A DNA stretch of 33,624 nucleotides from an uncultured Clostridia bacterium (GCA_934155165.1 CAKPGS010000011.1:1-33624), one strand, 5' to 3'. Shown: positions 7,049-15,932, counted from the first letter of the stretch. Notes: generated by a model not told the origin, from the letters alone. Translations and numbers: made by a program.

Positions 7049-8914
7049 TTAGTATAATTTTTTTATTGTTTGGATGAACATTGCATGGGCCCATCCTAGC
7101 CCTATTACCCATGCGGGTTCCATTTTTTCGTTGTTTACTTGTTCTGGTAGTAGTCCGTGTTGGTTTGCTGATTTTACTACGTAGTTTAGTTCTTCTATTG
7201 CTTTGTTTCTTTCTCCTTTTTGTATGTGGTATTCTGCCATCCATAGTGTTGCTATTGTCCATGGGTTTCCATTCATGTAGTTGTCTTCTTCGAATCTTTT
7301 GTATCCTCCTGTGTATGTTCTTAGGCTTAAATCTATGTTTTCTATTGTGTTTGTTATTTTCTTTTCTTTTGGTGTGTATAGTTTGAATGGTGTTACTGCT
7401 CCTATTATGCTTATATCTAACTTTTTGTCTTGTGTGTTTCTTACATATGTTTTTCTTTCTTTATCATATAATTTTTCTGATATGTAGTTTTTGATTTTTA
7501 GTTTTAGTTCTTGGTATTCTTTTCTTTCTTTTCTTATTTTTTCTTGTTTTATTCTGTTTTCTTCGTAGTCATCGTAGATTTTATCGTATATTTTTTCCAT
7601 TGTTTCAAATGCTGCATATATTGCTGCTAGTGAGTATAAGTGTGTTCCTTCACACATCTCCCATAGGTCATAGCTTACATGCATTTTGTTTTTTTCTTCT
7701 ACTATGTCTTCTGTATATTTTTTTAGATATTTTATTGCTTTTTCGCACATTGTTAGTGTTTCTTTTAGGAATTTTTTGTTTTTTGTATATTGATAGTGTT
7801 TATATACTCCATATACTACACTTGCTGTTTCATCTATTTGATATCCCCATGATGGTGCTAAGCTTCCATCTACATAAAAACGTTGTTCCCACATTCCGTT
7901 TGAACTTTGTGTGTTCTTGCAAAATACTTTATAGAATTTTTCTACTTCGTCTTTCATTCCTAAAATATCTAAGCTTTCTGTTATAAATACTGCATCTCTT
8001 GGCCAACAGTAATTGTATCTTCCTGATTTTTCTCTTTTTTCATCTACTTCAACTGCTGCAACCATTGCTCCTGTTTTTTCGTTTGTTAATAGCGGAAATA
8101 ACATTATACTTCTTTTATATATTTGATGTAGCTTTTCATCTAATTTATTTTTGGGCTCTGGTAATTTTATTGTATTGTGCGCTTTGTAGTATTTCTTCCA
8201 GTATGATATTGTGTTTGCTTGTTCTTTTATTGTATCTATTTTTTGTATTTTGCTATTTTCTTTTATTTGATTATCTACATATATTACTATATCTAGATTT
8301 TTCTTTTGTCCTGGTGCTAATTTTCCTATTTCATAACTTATTGCAGAGTCTGCAGACATTCCTATATAGTCTTTATCTTTTATTATCCCTGTATATATGT
8401 TTCTTTCACAGTCGTTTATTTGGTGTGAGCTTATTTTTTCTTTTATTGATACAATATTGAAACAGTCTTCGCTTGTGTATTGCGCCATTCCTCTTTCTAA
8501 GATTTTTGCACTTACTAATTGATTTTCTCCTGAGTGTAATTTTGAATGTATTAAGAATTTTGTATCTAATTCTATATCACTTTCATTTTTGAATACATAT
8601 CTTCTTATTAATACGTTTTCATTTATAGATACAAAGTCTGTTTGAACTATTCTTAATTTGAAATAAGTATTCAAAATATCTGTTTCTAATACATTTGTAT
8701 CTTCTATATATTTTTGATTATATTCGTTATTAACATCATTATTTGTGTAAATAAGCATTGAGTCATTTATTTTTACACCTGTTTCAAAGAAATCTATATA
8801 TTGTTTATTATCTCGCATAGGATAATATAATCTTAATAATTCACCTGTTTTACTTAAACTTACAAGCATATCTTTATTTCCAATTATTGCATCATTAAAA
8901 TATTTTGTTTTCAT
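7049..8914 (-). CDS. Cytoplasmic glycoside hydrolase family 15 protein (glucoamylase-like)
   Basis: The 621-aa protein has the two-part layout of prokaryotic GH15 enzymes: an N-terminal beta-sandwich (to about 240) and an (alpha/alpha)6 barrel. The barrel holds YNYCWPRDA at 300-308, WGYQIDETA at 356-364, the likely general acid Glu419 in DLWEMCEGTH, and the likely general base Glu591 in LLPEQVN. Family members release glucose from the ends of alpha-glucans or cleave trehalose. There is no signal peptide, so a cytoplasmic glucan such as glycogen or imported maltodextrin is the probable substrate. A highly charged helix (about 448-480) lies within the barrel. AGAGGAG precedes the ATG; the gene follows the beta-CASP nuclease by 21 nt and shares its stop region with the transposase remnant. 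Confidence 0.9.
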   Translation of the reverse strand: MKTKYFNDAIIGNKDMLVSLSKTGELLRLYYPMRDNKQYIDFFETGVKINDSMLIYTNNDVNNEYNQKYIEDTNVLETDILNTYFKLRIVQTDFVSINENVLIRRYVFKNESDIELDTKFLIHSKLHSGENQLVSAKILERGMAQYTSEDCFNIVSIKEKISSHQINDCERNIYTGIIKDKDYIGMSADSAISYEIGKLAPGQKKNLDIVIYVDNQIKENSKIQKIDTIKEQANTISYWKKYYKAHNTIKLPEPKNKLDEKLHQIYKRSIMLFPLLTNEKTGAMVAAVEVDEKREKSGRYNYCWPRDAVFITESLDILGMKDEVEKFYKVFCKNTQSSNGMWEQRFYVDGSLAPSWGYQIDETASVVYGVYKHYQYTKNKKFLKETLTMCEKAIKYLKKYTEDIVEEKNKMHVSYDLWEMCEGTHLYSLAAIYAAFETMEKIYDKIYDDYEENRIKQEKIRKERKEYQELKLKIKNYISEKLYDKERKTYVRNTQDKKLDISIIGAVTPFKLYTPKEKKITNTIENIDLSLRTYTGGYKRFEEDNYMNGNPWTIATLWMAEYHIQKGERNKAIEELNYVVKSANQHGLLPEQVNNEKMEPAWVIGLGWAHAMFIQTIKKLY

Positions 8915-8935
8915 TTTTTGCTCCTCTTTTATTTT

Positions 8936-10594
8936 TTATTTATTATCTATTATTCTAACAATTTGTAGTTCTAATTCTTTTATTCTTTCATCCAACTTTT
9001 GTATTTGACTATTTTCTAAGTTTCCATTTTTTAGGTCATCTCTAACCATTTCTTCCATATCCGCAATTTCATCTTTTAAAGTATCTAATCTATTTAGCAC
9101 TTTTAAGCGTATATATCTTTCAGGATTTTCTGTTTTTATTTCTATTTTATTTGTCATATTTGCTAGTTCATTATTTAATTCGTATGTTTCTCCAAATTCT
9201 GGTGTTGTAACGGCAATTCCAGTTGTTTCTTGTATTTTTTGTTTTAATATATCTTGGCTTTCTGGTTCTCCATGTACTAAAAATATGTGTTTTGGTTTAT
9301 TTATAAATGAATATACAAAATTTAATAACCATTCTTGATCTGCATGTCCTGAATATCCTTCAATATATTCTATTCTAGCATTTACAGCTATTTCTTCTCC
9401 AAATATTTTTACTTTTTTTGCACCATTTACTATTTGATCTCCTAAAGTTCCTTTTGCTTGGTATCCTACAAATAAAATTGTACTTTTTGGATTCCATAAA
9501 TTGTGTTTTAAATGATGTTTTATTCTTCCAACTTCACACATTCCACTTGCTGAAATTATGATAGATGGTTCATCACTTTCATTTAAAGCTTTTGATTCAT
9601 CTACAGTTTTTGTGAATTTTAATCCTGGAAATTCTAGTGGATTATCTCCACTTTTTATTACTTCTTGTGTTTCTTCATCAAATAAATCCATATTTTCTTT
9701 AAATATTTCTGTTGCAGATATTGCAAGCGGACTATCTACATATACTGGTGTTTTCATTAATTCTTCAAATTCTTTAAGAAACTGTTCATTATGTGGTTCT
9801 TCTTTTATTTTGTTTAATTCATATAATATTTCTTGAGTTCTTCCAACTGCAAATGAAGGTATTACAACTGTTCCGCCATTTTCTATTGTTTCTGAAACTA
9901 TTCTTAAAAAGGTTTCTGCTTTACTTTCATTTTTCATGTGCAATCTATTTCCATATGTTGATTCCATTACTAAATAGTCTGCATCTTCTATCATTGTTGG
10001 TTCTGAAAGCAATGGAATATCATTATTTCCTATGTCTCCTGAAAATACTATTTTTTCTTCTTTTCCATCTTCTTTTATCCATACTTCTATTATGCTAGAA
10101 CCTAACATATGACCTGCATCGTTGTATCTTACATGTATATTTTCATCTATTTCAATTATTTCATCATATTTTACTGGTTCAAACACCTCTAAACATTTTG
10201 TTGCATCTTCTGCAGTATATAATGGTGGTAATTCTGGTTCTCCTTTTCTTGCGCGTTTTCTATTTTTCCACTCAACTTCCATTTCTTGAATGTGACCACT
10301 GTCTGGAAGCATTATTCCACATAAATCGCAGGTTGCTTTATGTGCATATATTGGATTTCTATATCCTTCATTATATAATTTTGGTATTCTACCTGAATGG
10401 TCTATATGAGCATGTGTTAATAGCATAAAATCTATTGATTTTACATCAAATGCAAAATCTTCCTCGTTTTTTAACTCATCTGTGGCTTTTCCTTGATACA
10501 TTCCACAGTCTACTAAAAATTTCTTTCCTGCTCCTTCTACTAAAAAGTTTGAACCTGTAACAGTTCTTGTTGCTCCTAAAAATGTAACTTTCAT
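8936..10594 (-). CDS. Metallo-beta-lactamase/beta-CASP RNase (CPSF/YSH1-like)
   Basis: The 552-aa protein has the full set of beta-CASP nuclease motifs: HAHIDH at 61-66, DAGHMLGS with His162, SGDIG with Asp187, the beta-CASP domain (about 210-370) with YVDSP and IKHHL, and the RMMBL end with GYSGHAD (His417) and HGEPES (His441). Two zinc ions should be bound and RNA cleaved, as in archaeal and bacterial CPSF-like proteins. It is not RNase J, which has a different C-terminal domain. The last 60 residues form a charged coiled coil (MEEMVRDDLKN...LDERIKELELQ) that could mediate dimerisation. It lies between the unknown 498-aa gene and the glucoamylase with 21-nt gaps, consistent with one transcript. 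Confidence 0.9.
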   Translation of the reverse strand: MKVTFLGATRTVTGSNFLVEGAGKKFLVDCGMYQGKATDELKNEEDFAFDVKSIDFMLLTHAHIDHSGRIPKLYNEGYRNPIYAHKATCDLCGIMLPDSGHIQEMEVEWKNRKRARKGEPELPPLYTAEDATKCLEVFEPVKYDEIIEIDENIHVRYNDAGHMLGSSIIEVWIKEDGKEEKIVFSGDIGNNDIPLLSEPTMIEDADYLVMESTYGNRLHMKNESKAETFLRIVSETIENGGTVVIPSFAVGRTQEILYELNKIKEEPHNEQFLKEFEELMKTPVYVDSPLAISATEIFKENMDLFDEETQEVIKSGDNPLEFPGLKFTKTVDESKALNESDEPSIIISASGMCEVGRIKHHLKHNLWNPKSTILFVGYQAKGTLGDQIVNGAKKVKIFGEEIAVNARIEYIEGYSGHADQEWLLNFVYSFINKPKHIFLVHGEPESQDILKQKIQETTGIAVTTPEFGETYELNNELANMTNKIEIKTENPERYIRLKVLNRLDTLKDEIADMEEMVRDDLKNGNLENSQIQKLDERIKELELQIVRIIDNK

Positions 10595-10615
10595 TTAATC
10601 AATCCTTTCTATTTT

Positions 10616-12112
10616 TTAATTAAAAATTTTATTTCTTTTTTCTAGCCTTGTTCCTTTTGTTGTCAATAATTCAATTTCTTTTTGATACTCTAAGGATTCT
10701 TCATCCCAAATTTGTATTTTGTATTTATTATTTTTTTTCACAATAATATATTCTATATTTTCTAAATCTATAATTTTCATTTTTAATAATTCTTTGTATA
10801 CTTCTATATCTTCTTTTAAATTATTAAATATAGATACTACAACTTTTAAATTAATTGCTTTTACTATAAGTTTAGAAACATATATTTGTATAGTTTTTCT
10901 TATATTTTCTGTTTCATAGTTTTTATCATACTTTAATAAAAGAAAATATCTTGTTTCATATATTAATTTTATAATTTCCCTTTTAGTTTCTGATTTTTTT
11001 AATTTAATTTCTAAACATTTAACAATGTTAATAATAAAATTTTCTATGTTTCTTTCTATTTCTATATTTTTTATTTCAATTAAATAATTTAGTTTTTCAT
11101 CCCTTTGCTTGCTTCTTTCAGCATATTTTTTAGGATTCATTAACTCATCTATTTCATAATTTCTATAAATTATTTCTTCTTTTTCTCTCTCAAGAATGTT
11201 TATTAATGTATTTATACTAAAATATATTTCTCCACTTTGATTTCTTTTTATAAATTCTTTTTCTAATAAAAACTTATTATTCATTATTTCATCTATTTTG
11301 TATAATCTTTTAATATTTTGTTTTTTTTCTAAAAATAAATTCTCAATAAAAGTATTTTTATCTTTATATATTTTTTTCTCAGTTATAATTTTTTCTATTT
11401 CAAGGTCTATTTCATTCATTTTTTTATTATCATACTTATAGAATATTTTAGAAATAGTTAATATTAGTTCATACATTATATTTTGTGCAATTTCAGTACC
11501 ATATTGCACTTTTAACATTAAATACAGATCTCTTAATACATCTTTTTCTTTGCCATTATTATCTTCTATTTTTTTAATTTTATCATGTCCCAAAACCAAA
11601 TTTAAGCATTGATAAAGTAAATTATATTCTATTTTCTTTATATTTTTTAACTCTTGATACCAAGTCCAGCCATCAAAATCTCTTATAACTTCAGTTTTAT
11701 CAATTATTCTGGATTTATTAAAAAATTCTTTAAGTGGTTCAACTGCATAATTATATTCTTTATTTATTTCTACATTTTTTTGTGAAATTTCATAAATTGC
11801 TTCTAAGCATTTTCCTTCATTTTGCTTTATTTTTATTGCTTTTTCTTTTTTATTAACTTGTATATTATCATCTTTTATAAATTCTATTCTATTGCAATTT
11901 AAATTAACATTATTAATAATTTCTTCTAAAAATTCATCTTTGCTTATAACATTGACTTTTGTTTTTTGATAATCAGGATAGGATACTTCAATTTTATATA
12001 ACATACTAAGGAGAAGATTTTTTACTTCTTGTGAATATTCTTTATTTTCCAGAACTTTTTCTAATTCATTATTATAATCTTTTAAATTACTAAAAAGTTT
12101 ACTTTTGTTCAT
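10616..12112 (-). CDS. Unrecognised 498-aa protein in the ftsK operon
   Basis: I do not recognise this family. It is a soluble, mainly helical, Lys/Ile/Glu/Asn-rich protein with no signal peptide or membrane segment. A distinctive Trp-containing core (DFDGWTWYQELKNIKKIEYNLLY cut to key residues Trp149 and Trp151) lies near the middle of the first half. A short internal duplication appears as YKIDEIMN (271-278) and YEIDELMN (319-326). The C-terminal 60 residues look like beta strands (IEYIIVKKNNKYKIQIWDE). AAAGGAGAAG precedes the ATG. Gaps of 24 nt to ftsK and 21 nt to the beta-CASP nuclease gene place it in one operon with them. Length and intact frame argue for a real, expressed protein; function is unknown. 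Confidence 0.7.
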   Translation of the reverse strand: MNKSKLFSNLKDYNNELEKVLENKEYSQEVKNLLLSMLYKIEVSYPDYQKTKVNVISKDEFLEEIINNVNLNCNRIEFIKDDNIQVNKKEKAIKIKQNEGKCLEAIYEISQKNVEINKEYNYAVEPLKEFFNKSRIIDKTEVIRDFDGWTWYQELKNIKKIEYNLLYQCLNLVLGHDKIKKIEDNNGKEKDVLRDLYLMLKVQYGTEIAQNIMYELILTISKIFYKYDNKKMNEIDLEIEKIITEKKIYKDKNTFIENLFLEKKQNIKRLYKIDEIMNNKFLLEKEFIKRNQSGEIYFSINTLINILEREKEEIIYRNYEIDELMNPKKYAERSKQRDEKLNYLIEIKNIEIERNIENFIINIVKCLEIKLKKSETKREIIKLIYETRYFLLLKYDKNYETENIRKTIQIYVSKLIVKAINLKVVVSIFNNLKEDIEVYKELLKMKIIDLENIEYIIVKKNNKYKIQIWDEESLEYQKEIELLTTKGTRLEKRNKIFN

Positions 12113-12136
12113 TTAATTTCTTCTCCTTTCATGTTT

Positions 12137-14533
12137 TTATTCTTTGGTATTTGTTTGCATTTTTAATTCTTCCCATCTTTCTTTGCTCATTAAAACTTCA
12201 CGTGGTTTGCTTCCTTGGTAACCTGAAATTATACCTCTTTCTTCCATTTGGTCTATTATTCTTCCTGCTCTTGAATATCCAACTTTAAATCTTCTTTGAA
12301 TAAAAGATGTTGAAGCTTGACCTGTTTCTACTACTGTATCTATAGCATCCATTAAAAATGGATCTGTTTCATCATCATTTGCTGCTTCTAAATCTTTTTC
12401 TTTATCTGATACATTTGCTTTTTCTATAGATTCTATAATATCTGTATTGTATGTACTTTCTCCTCCATTTGCTTTTAAGAAATCTACTATTTTTTCAACT
12501 TCTTTATCATCTACAAAGGCACCTTGAACTCTTGTTGGTTTTGAAGCTCCTGCTGGGTAAAATAACATATCTCCTTTACCAAGCAATTTTTCTGCTCCAA
12601 CCATATCCAAAATTGTTCTTGAATCTATTTGTGATGAAACAGCAAAGGCAATTCTAGATGGTACATTTGCTTTTATTAGACCTGTAATTACATCTACTGA
12701 AGGTCTTTGTGTTGCAATAACTAAGTGCATTCCTGCTGCTCTTGCTTTTTGTGCAAGTCTACATATAGATTCTTCAACTTCTTTTGCTGCAACCATCATT
12801 AAGTCTGCAAGTTCGTCTATTATAATAACTATTTGAGGCAATTTTCCTTCTCCATCTTGCAAACTTGCATTATATCCTTTTAAATCTCTAACTCCTTTGC
12901 TTGCAAATACATTATATCTATTTTCCATTTCTTGAACTGCCCATGCAAGTGCACCAGCAGCTTTTTTAGGGTCTGTTACAACCGGTATTAATAAGTGTGG
13001 TATTCCATTATAAACTGAAAGTTCTACAACTTTTGGGTCTACCATAACAAGTTTAACTTCACTTGGCTTTGCTTTATAAATTATGCTTGAAATTAATGTA
13101 TTTATACAAACACTTTTACCAGAACCTGTACTTCCTGCAATAAGTACATGTGGCATTTTAGAAATATCTGCAACAACTTCTTCTCCTGCTACATCTTTTC
13201 CTAAGGCAAAAGCAAGTTTAGATTTATGATTTTGAAATTTATCTGTTTCTAATATATCTCTTAAATGTACAATTTCATTTTCCTTATTTGGAATTTCTAT
13301 TCCAACTGCTTGCTTTCCGGGTATTGGTGCTTCTATTCTTATGCTTTCTGCTGCTAAATTTAGCGCAATATCATCTGCTAAATTTGCAATTTTACTTACA
13401 CGTACTCCTTCTGCTGGTTTAATTTCATATCTTGTAATTGCTGGTCCAACAGATACATTTTCAACTTTTGCTGAAACTCCAAAACTATAAAGTGTTTTTT
13501 GTAATTTTGTTGCAGTATCTGCTAATGCTTTTTTACCGCCTTTTAAAACTACTCCTTTTCCTTCACTTAATAATTCTACTGGTGGAAATTCGTATGATTC
13601 ATCTTCTACTGTCATTGCAGCATGCTCTAAGGTTAATACTTCTTTTACTTTATCTTCTTTTTTTTCTTCTTCTTGTTTGAATAAATTTTCTTCTATATGA
13701 TTTGGAGAAAATTGTTCTTTTTCTTGTTTGCTTTCTTTCGTTAATGGTATTAATTCATCTGCTTCGTGTTTATATTTCTTTAGTTTTTTAGGTTGATTGT
13801 TTAAGTTTATTGTTATTTGGTCTTCCATTGGCAATTCTTCTTGAGCTTGTTTTATTTTCTTAGCTTTCTTCTTTGCTCTCTTTAAAATAATTTCTTCTGT
13901 ATCCTCATCTTCTTCGTCATCTATATTAGCATATTTTTCTTCTGATTTTTCTTTTATATAATTTCCTATCATTTCAGCTGGTTTTATTCTAAACATATAT
14001 ACTATATTTATTAATGCAATACCAATAAATAAAATTGCTGCTCCCCACATTCCAAGTAGTTTTGAAGCTGGAATTGCAATAATTGCTCCTATTGCTCCTC
14101 CGCCTATGTTTTGACTTCCTAATTCATATGCTCTTGATACTAATGTTGAAAATTCATATGATATTTTTAAACTTCCTTTTGAAATTTGATAAATTGTCAT
14201 TATAGACATCAAGCATAATAAAAATACTGTATAATTAATTATTTTTCCTGCAAAACTCTCCTTTTGTTCTTCGTCTATTACCATATATATTGCCATAATA
14301 AATGTTCCAATTGGTAATATATATTTCAGCCACCCCATTATTCCACCAAGTACAATATTTAGGTTTTCTCCTATTATTCCAGATTTTGCATATATTAATA
14401 CTGCAAGCAAAATGCTTAGTACAAATAATGCTACTACTTCTATATCTAATTTTGATTTGTTTTGTTGTTTTTTATTTGTTTTTCTTTTTCCAGTATTTCG
14501 TGTGTTTGTTGTTCTTTTTTTTCTTTTAGCCAT
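12137..14533 (-). CDS. ftsK: DNA translocase FtsK/SpoIIIE
   Basis: This ATP-driven pump moves chromosomal DNA through the closing septum. The 798-aa protein begins with a very basic tail, then about four membrane helices (roughly 32-50, 62-87, 100-117 and 145-182). A long charged linker rich in Glu and Lys (190-310) leads to the motor: Walker A GSTGSGKS at 467-474, Walker B IIIDELADL at 570-578, and FtsK-typical TQRPSVDVITG near 608-618. A C-terminal gamma winged helix (about 725-775, with QRRFKVGYSRAGRIIDQME) reads polar DNA motifs. AAAGGTGA precedes the ATG. It heads the minus-strand run ending at the cyclophilin. Whether it serves vegetative division or sporulation cannot be told from sequence. 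Confidence 0.95.
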   Translation of the reverse strand: MAKRKKRTTNTRNTGKRKTNKKQQNKSKLDIEVVALFVLSILLAVLIYAKSGIIGENLNIVLGGIMGWLKYILPIGTFIMAIYMVIDEEQKESFAGKIINYTVFLLCLMSIMTIYQISKGSLKISYEFSTLVSRAYELGSQNIGGGAIGAIIAIPASKLLGMWGAAILFIGIALINIVYMFRIKPAEMIGNYIKEKSEEKYANIDDEEDEDTEEIILKRAKKKAKKIKQAQEELPMEDQITINLNNQPKKLKKYKHEADELIPLTKESKQEKEQFSPNHIEENLFKQEEEKKEDKVKEVLTLEHAAMTVEDESYEFPPVELLSEGKGVVLKGGKKALADTATKLQKTLYSFGVSAKVENVSVGPAITRYEIKPAEGVRVSKIANLADDIALNLAAESIRIEAPIPGKQAVGIEIPNKENEIVHLRDILETDKFQNHKSKLAFALGKDVAGEEVVADISKMPHVLIAGSTGSGKSVCINTLISSIIYKAKPSEVKLVMVDPKVVELSVYNGIPHLLIPVVTDPKKAAGALAWAVQEMENRYNVFASKGVRDLKGYNASLQDGEGKLPQIVIIIDELADLMMVAAKEVEESICRLAQKARAAGMHLVIATQRPSVDVITGLIKANVPSRIAFAVSSQIDSRTILDMVGAEKLLGKGDMLFYPAGASKPTRVQGAFVDDKEVEKIVDFLKANGGESTYNTDIIESIEKANVSDKEKDLEAANDDETDPFLMDAIDTVVETGQASTSFIQRRFKVGYSRAGRIIDQMEERGIISGYQGSKPREVLMSKERWEELKMQTNTKE

Positions 14534-14565
14534 TTTATCACCTTTTTTATTTTATTTTTATTTGT

Positions 14566-14593
14566 GGGCACGGAGCACCGTTCCCCCTTACAA
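14566..14593 (-). repeat. REP-like hairpin, degenerate copy (R1)
   Basis: This is a decayed relative of the hairpins at 27623 and 33481. On the minus strand it reads GTAAG followed by GGGAACGGTGCTCCGTGCCC, with mismatches in the stem and GTAA in place of GTAG. It lies in the 231-nt gap upstream of ftsK, 32 nt from the ftsK start codon. Confidence 0.6.
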
Positions 14594-14625
14594 TATTTAA
14601 ATACATATATAATTTAATGTTATTT

Positions 14626-14647
14626 GTAGGGGCGACCATTGGTCGCC
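14626..14647 (+). repeat. REP-like hairpin with 5' GTAG (R2)
   Basis: GTAGG is followed by a perfect 7-bp stem, GGCGACC (14631-14637) and GGTCGCC (14641-14647), with an ATT loop. It is the only plus-oriented copy in the window and faces the inverted copy R3. Confidence 0.75.
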
Positions 14648-14664
14648 TTTTGTATTTTCTTTAT

Positions 14665-14686
14665 GGCGGTCAATGACCGCCGCTAC
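14665..14686 (-). repeat. REP-like hairpin with 5' GTAG (R3)
   Basis: On the minus strand GTAGC leads into a perfect 8-bp stem, GGCGGTCA and TGACCGCC around a single-nucleotide loop. With R2 it forms an inverted pair, the layout called a BIME in enterobacteria. Confidence 0.75.
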
Positions 14687-14704
14687 ATATATTATTTATA
14701 ATTT

Positions 14705-14749
14705 AAAAACCAGAATCGGATTTTAGAAATTCTCCGAATTCTGGTTTTT
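14705..14749 (-). terminator. Intrinsic terminator of the rsmD operon
   Basis: AAAAACCAGAATCGGA (14705-14720) pairs with the complementary segment ending in TCTGGTTTTT at 14749, with one bulge. Read on the minus strand this is a stable stem followed by a U-run, 16 nt after the stop of the DivIVA-like gene. Confidence 0.75.
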
Positions 14750-14764
14750 CGTATGTTTCCGATT

Positions 14765-15202
14765 TTATTTCAATTCTTTTCTATTGTTTTGTATTATTTT
14801 TAATGCATCTTCAAGTGCAACTTCTATTCCTTGTAGCACGTTGTCTGCATATTCTTTTGTACCATTTGAAATTTCTCTAGACATTTCGTTTGCTGCTTCA
14901 ATTATTTCTGCTTTTTGTTCATATGCTTTTTTTGTAATCTCGTGTTCATCTATCATAGAAATAATTCTATTTTCAGCTTCTTTTACAACATCATTTGCTT
15001 CTTTATTTGCTTGTTCAAGTATACGTTCTCTTTCTTCTTTTACCCATTTTGCTTGTTTTAATTCTTCTGGCAATTTTAATCTTATTTCTTTTATTATTTC
15101 AAAAAATTCTTCTTTATCTATTACAGCCTTTTCTGTGAAAGGTAATGTTTTGCTTCTTTCTAATATATCCTCCAAAGTTTCTAGTAATGTAAATATTTCC
15201 AT
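14765..15202 (-). CDS. DivIVA/V-ATPase-subunit-H-like coiled-coil protein
   Basis: The 145-aa protein has a conserved-looking head (MEIFTLLETLEDILERS, then PEELKQAKWVKEERERIL) and a long Ala/Glu/Lys coiled coil to the C-terminus. Similar proteins are found beside rsmD in many Clostridia. They are variously annotated as ATPase or DivIVA-like, although no nucleotide-binding motif is present. A role as a scaffold in cell-wall growth or division, like the mycobacterial SepIVA group, is inference. Its ribosome binding site (AAAGGAG) lies within the last codons of rsmD, only 4 nt separate the two genes, and a terminator follows, so the pair is a bicistronic operon. Confidence 0.7.
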   Translation of the reverse strand: MEIFTLLETLEDILERSKTLPFTEKAVIDKEEFFEIIKEIRLKLPEELKQAKWVKEERERILEQANKEANDVVKEAENRIISMIDEHEITKKAYEQKAEIIEAANEMSREISNGTKEYADNVLQGIEVALEDALKIIQNNRKELK

Positions 15203-15206
15203 TGTT

Positions 15207-15758
15207 TTACTCCTTTCGTAAAAATATAAGTTTTACTCTTCCATAACTTCTTGTATCGTATATGTTTTTTTTATATTTTTCTATTTCTTTTAATATTCTT
15301 TCTTCATCATCTGTTTCAACAATTAGTGTTCCATCTGTGGATAACATATCTTGAGAAAATACTTTTTTCACAGTTTTTTCTATTAATTGTGAATTATATG
15401 GTGGATCAAGAAAAATTATATCGTATTTTTCGTTTTTTAATTTTTCAAGAACTATAATAGCATCGCTTTTTATTAATTCAACTTTTTCTTTTAAATGTGT
15501 TTTTTCTATATTTTTGTTTATAATATTAATTGCTTCTTTTGAGTTATCACATAGAACTACTTTTTCAGCTCCTCTACTTGCAAATTCTAGTCCTATCGCT
15601 CCACTCCCAGCAAACAAATCTAATACTTTTGCTTCATATATCTTTTTGTTAATTATGTTAAATAAGGATTCTTTTACTCTATCTAGGGTTGGTCTTGTGT
15701 TATCACCTGTTAAAGTAAAAAGCTTTGTTCCTCTTGCAGTGCCACTAATTATTCTCAT
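15207..15758 (-). CDS. rsmD: 16S rRNA (guanine(966)-N(2))-methyltransferase RsmD
   Basis: RsmD methylates G966 of 16S rRNA on the 30S subunit. The 183-aa protein has the expected size, the N-terminal RIISGTARG and TRPTLDRVKESLFNI signatures, the AdoMet-binding LDLFAGSGAIGLE at 46-58 and the catalytic DPPY at 118-121. AGAGGT precedes the ATG. In many Firmicutes coaD follows rsmD; here the DivIVA-like gene follows instead. A sigma-A-type promoter (TTGACA, 16 nt, TAAAAT) lies directly upstream. Confidence 0.95.
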   Translation of the reverse strand: MRIISGTARGTKLFTLTGDNTRPTLDRVKESLFNIINKKIYEAKVLDLFAGSGAIGLEFASRGAEKVVLCDNSKEAINIINKNIEKTHLKEKVELIKSDAIIVLEKLKNEKYDIIFLDPPYNSQLIEKTVKKVFSQDMLSTDGTLIVETDDEERILKEIEKYKKNIYDTRSYGRVKLIFLRKE

Positions 15759-15785
15759 ATTTTTCTAACCTCTTTTGATACATAT

Positions 15786-15813
15786 ATTTTATTCTTTTAT
15801 TTTTATATGTCAA
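15786..15813 (-). promoter_or_regulatory. Probable sigma-A promoter of rsmD
   Basis: On the minus strand a perfect TTGACA (15808-15813) is followed after 16 nt by TAAAAT (15786-15791), about 28 nt upstream of the rsmD start codon. Confidence 0.65.
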
Positions 15814-15870
15814 TATTATTAATAGAAATGTAACATACATTTAATATTTTTGTAATATTGTCTTATCTTC

Positions 15871-15899
15871 TTGATTTTAAATCCCATTTAATATAAAAT
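15871..15899 (+). promoter_or_regulatory. Probable sigma-A promoter of the class B PBP gene
   Basis: TTGATT (15871-15876) and TAAAAT (15894-15899) are 17 nt apart, 34 nt upstream of the PBP start. It is divergent from the rsmD promoter in the same 174-nt gap. No sporulation sigma-factor box was convincing. Confidence 0.55.
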
Positions 15900-15932
15900 A
15901 TCTACAAATATTTTAGTTAAAAAGTGGTGCTT

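Noticed and set aside
7038..7262. Minus-strand 74-codon frame rich in Arg, Lys and Thr
   Set aside because: It is an out-of-frame shadow of the GH15 gene, with no start signal and no family-like sequence.
15924..15932. GTG start nine nt upstream of the PBP ATG
   Set aside because: No ribosome binding site precedes it, and the GTGGTG there better serves as a weak site for the ATG at 15933.
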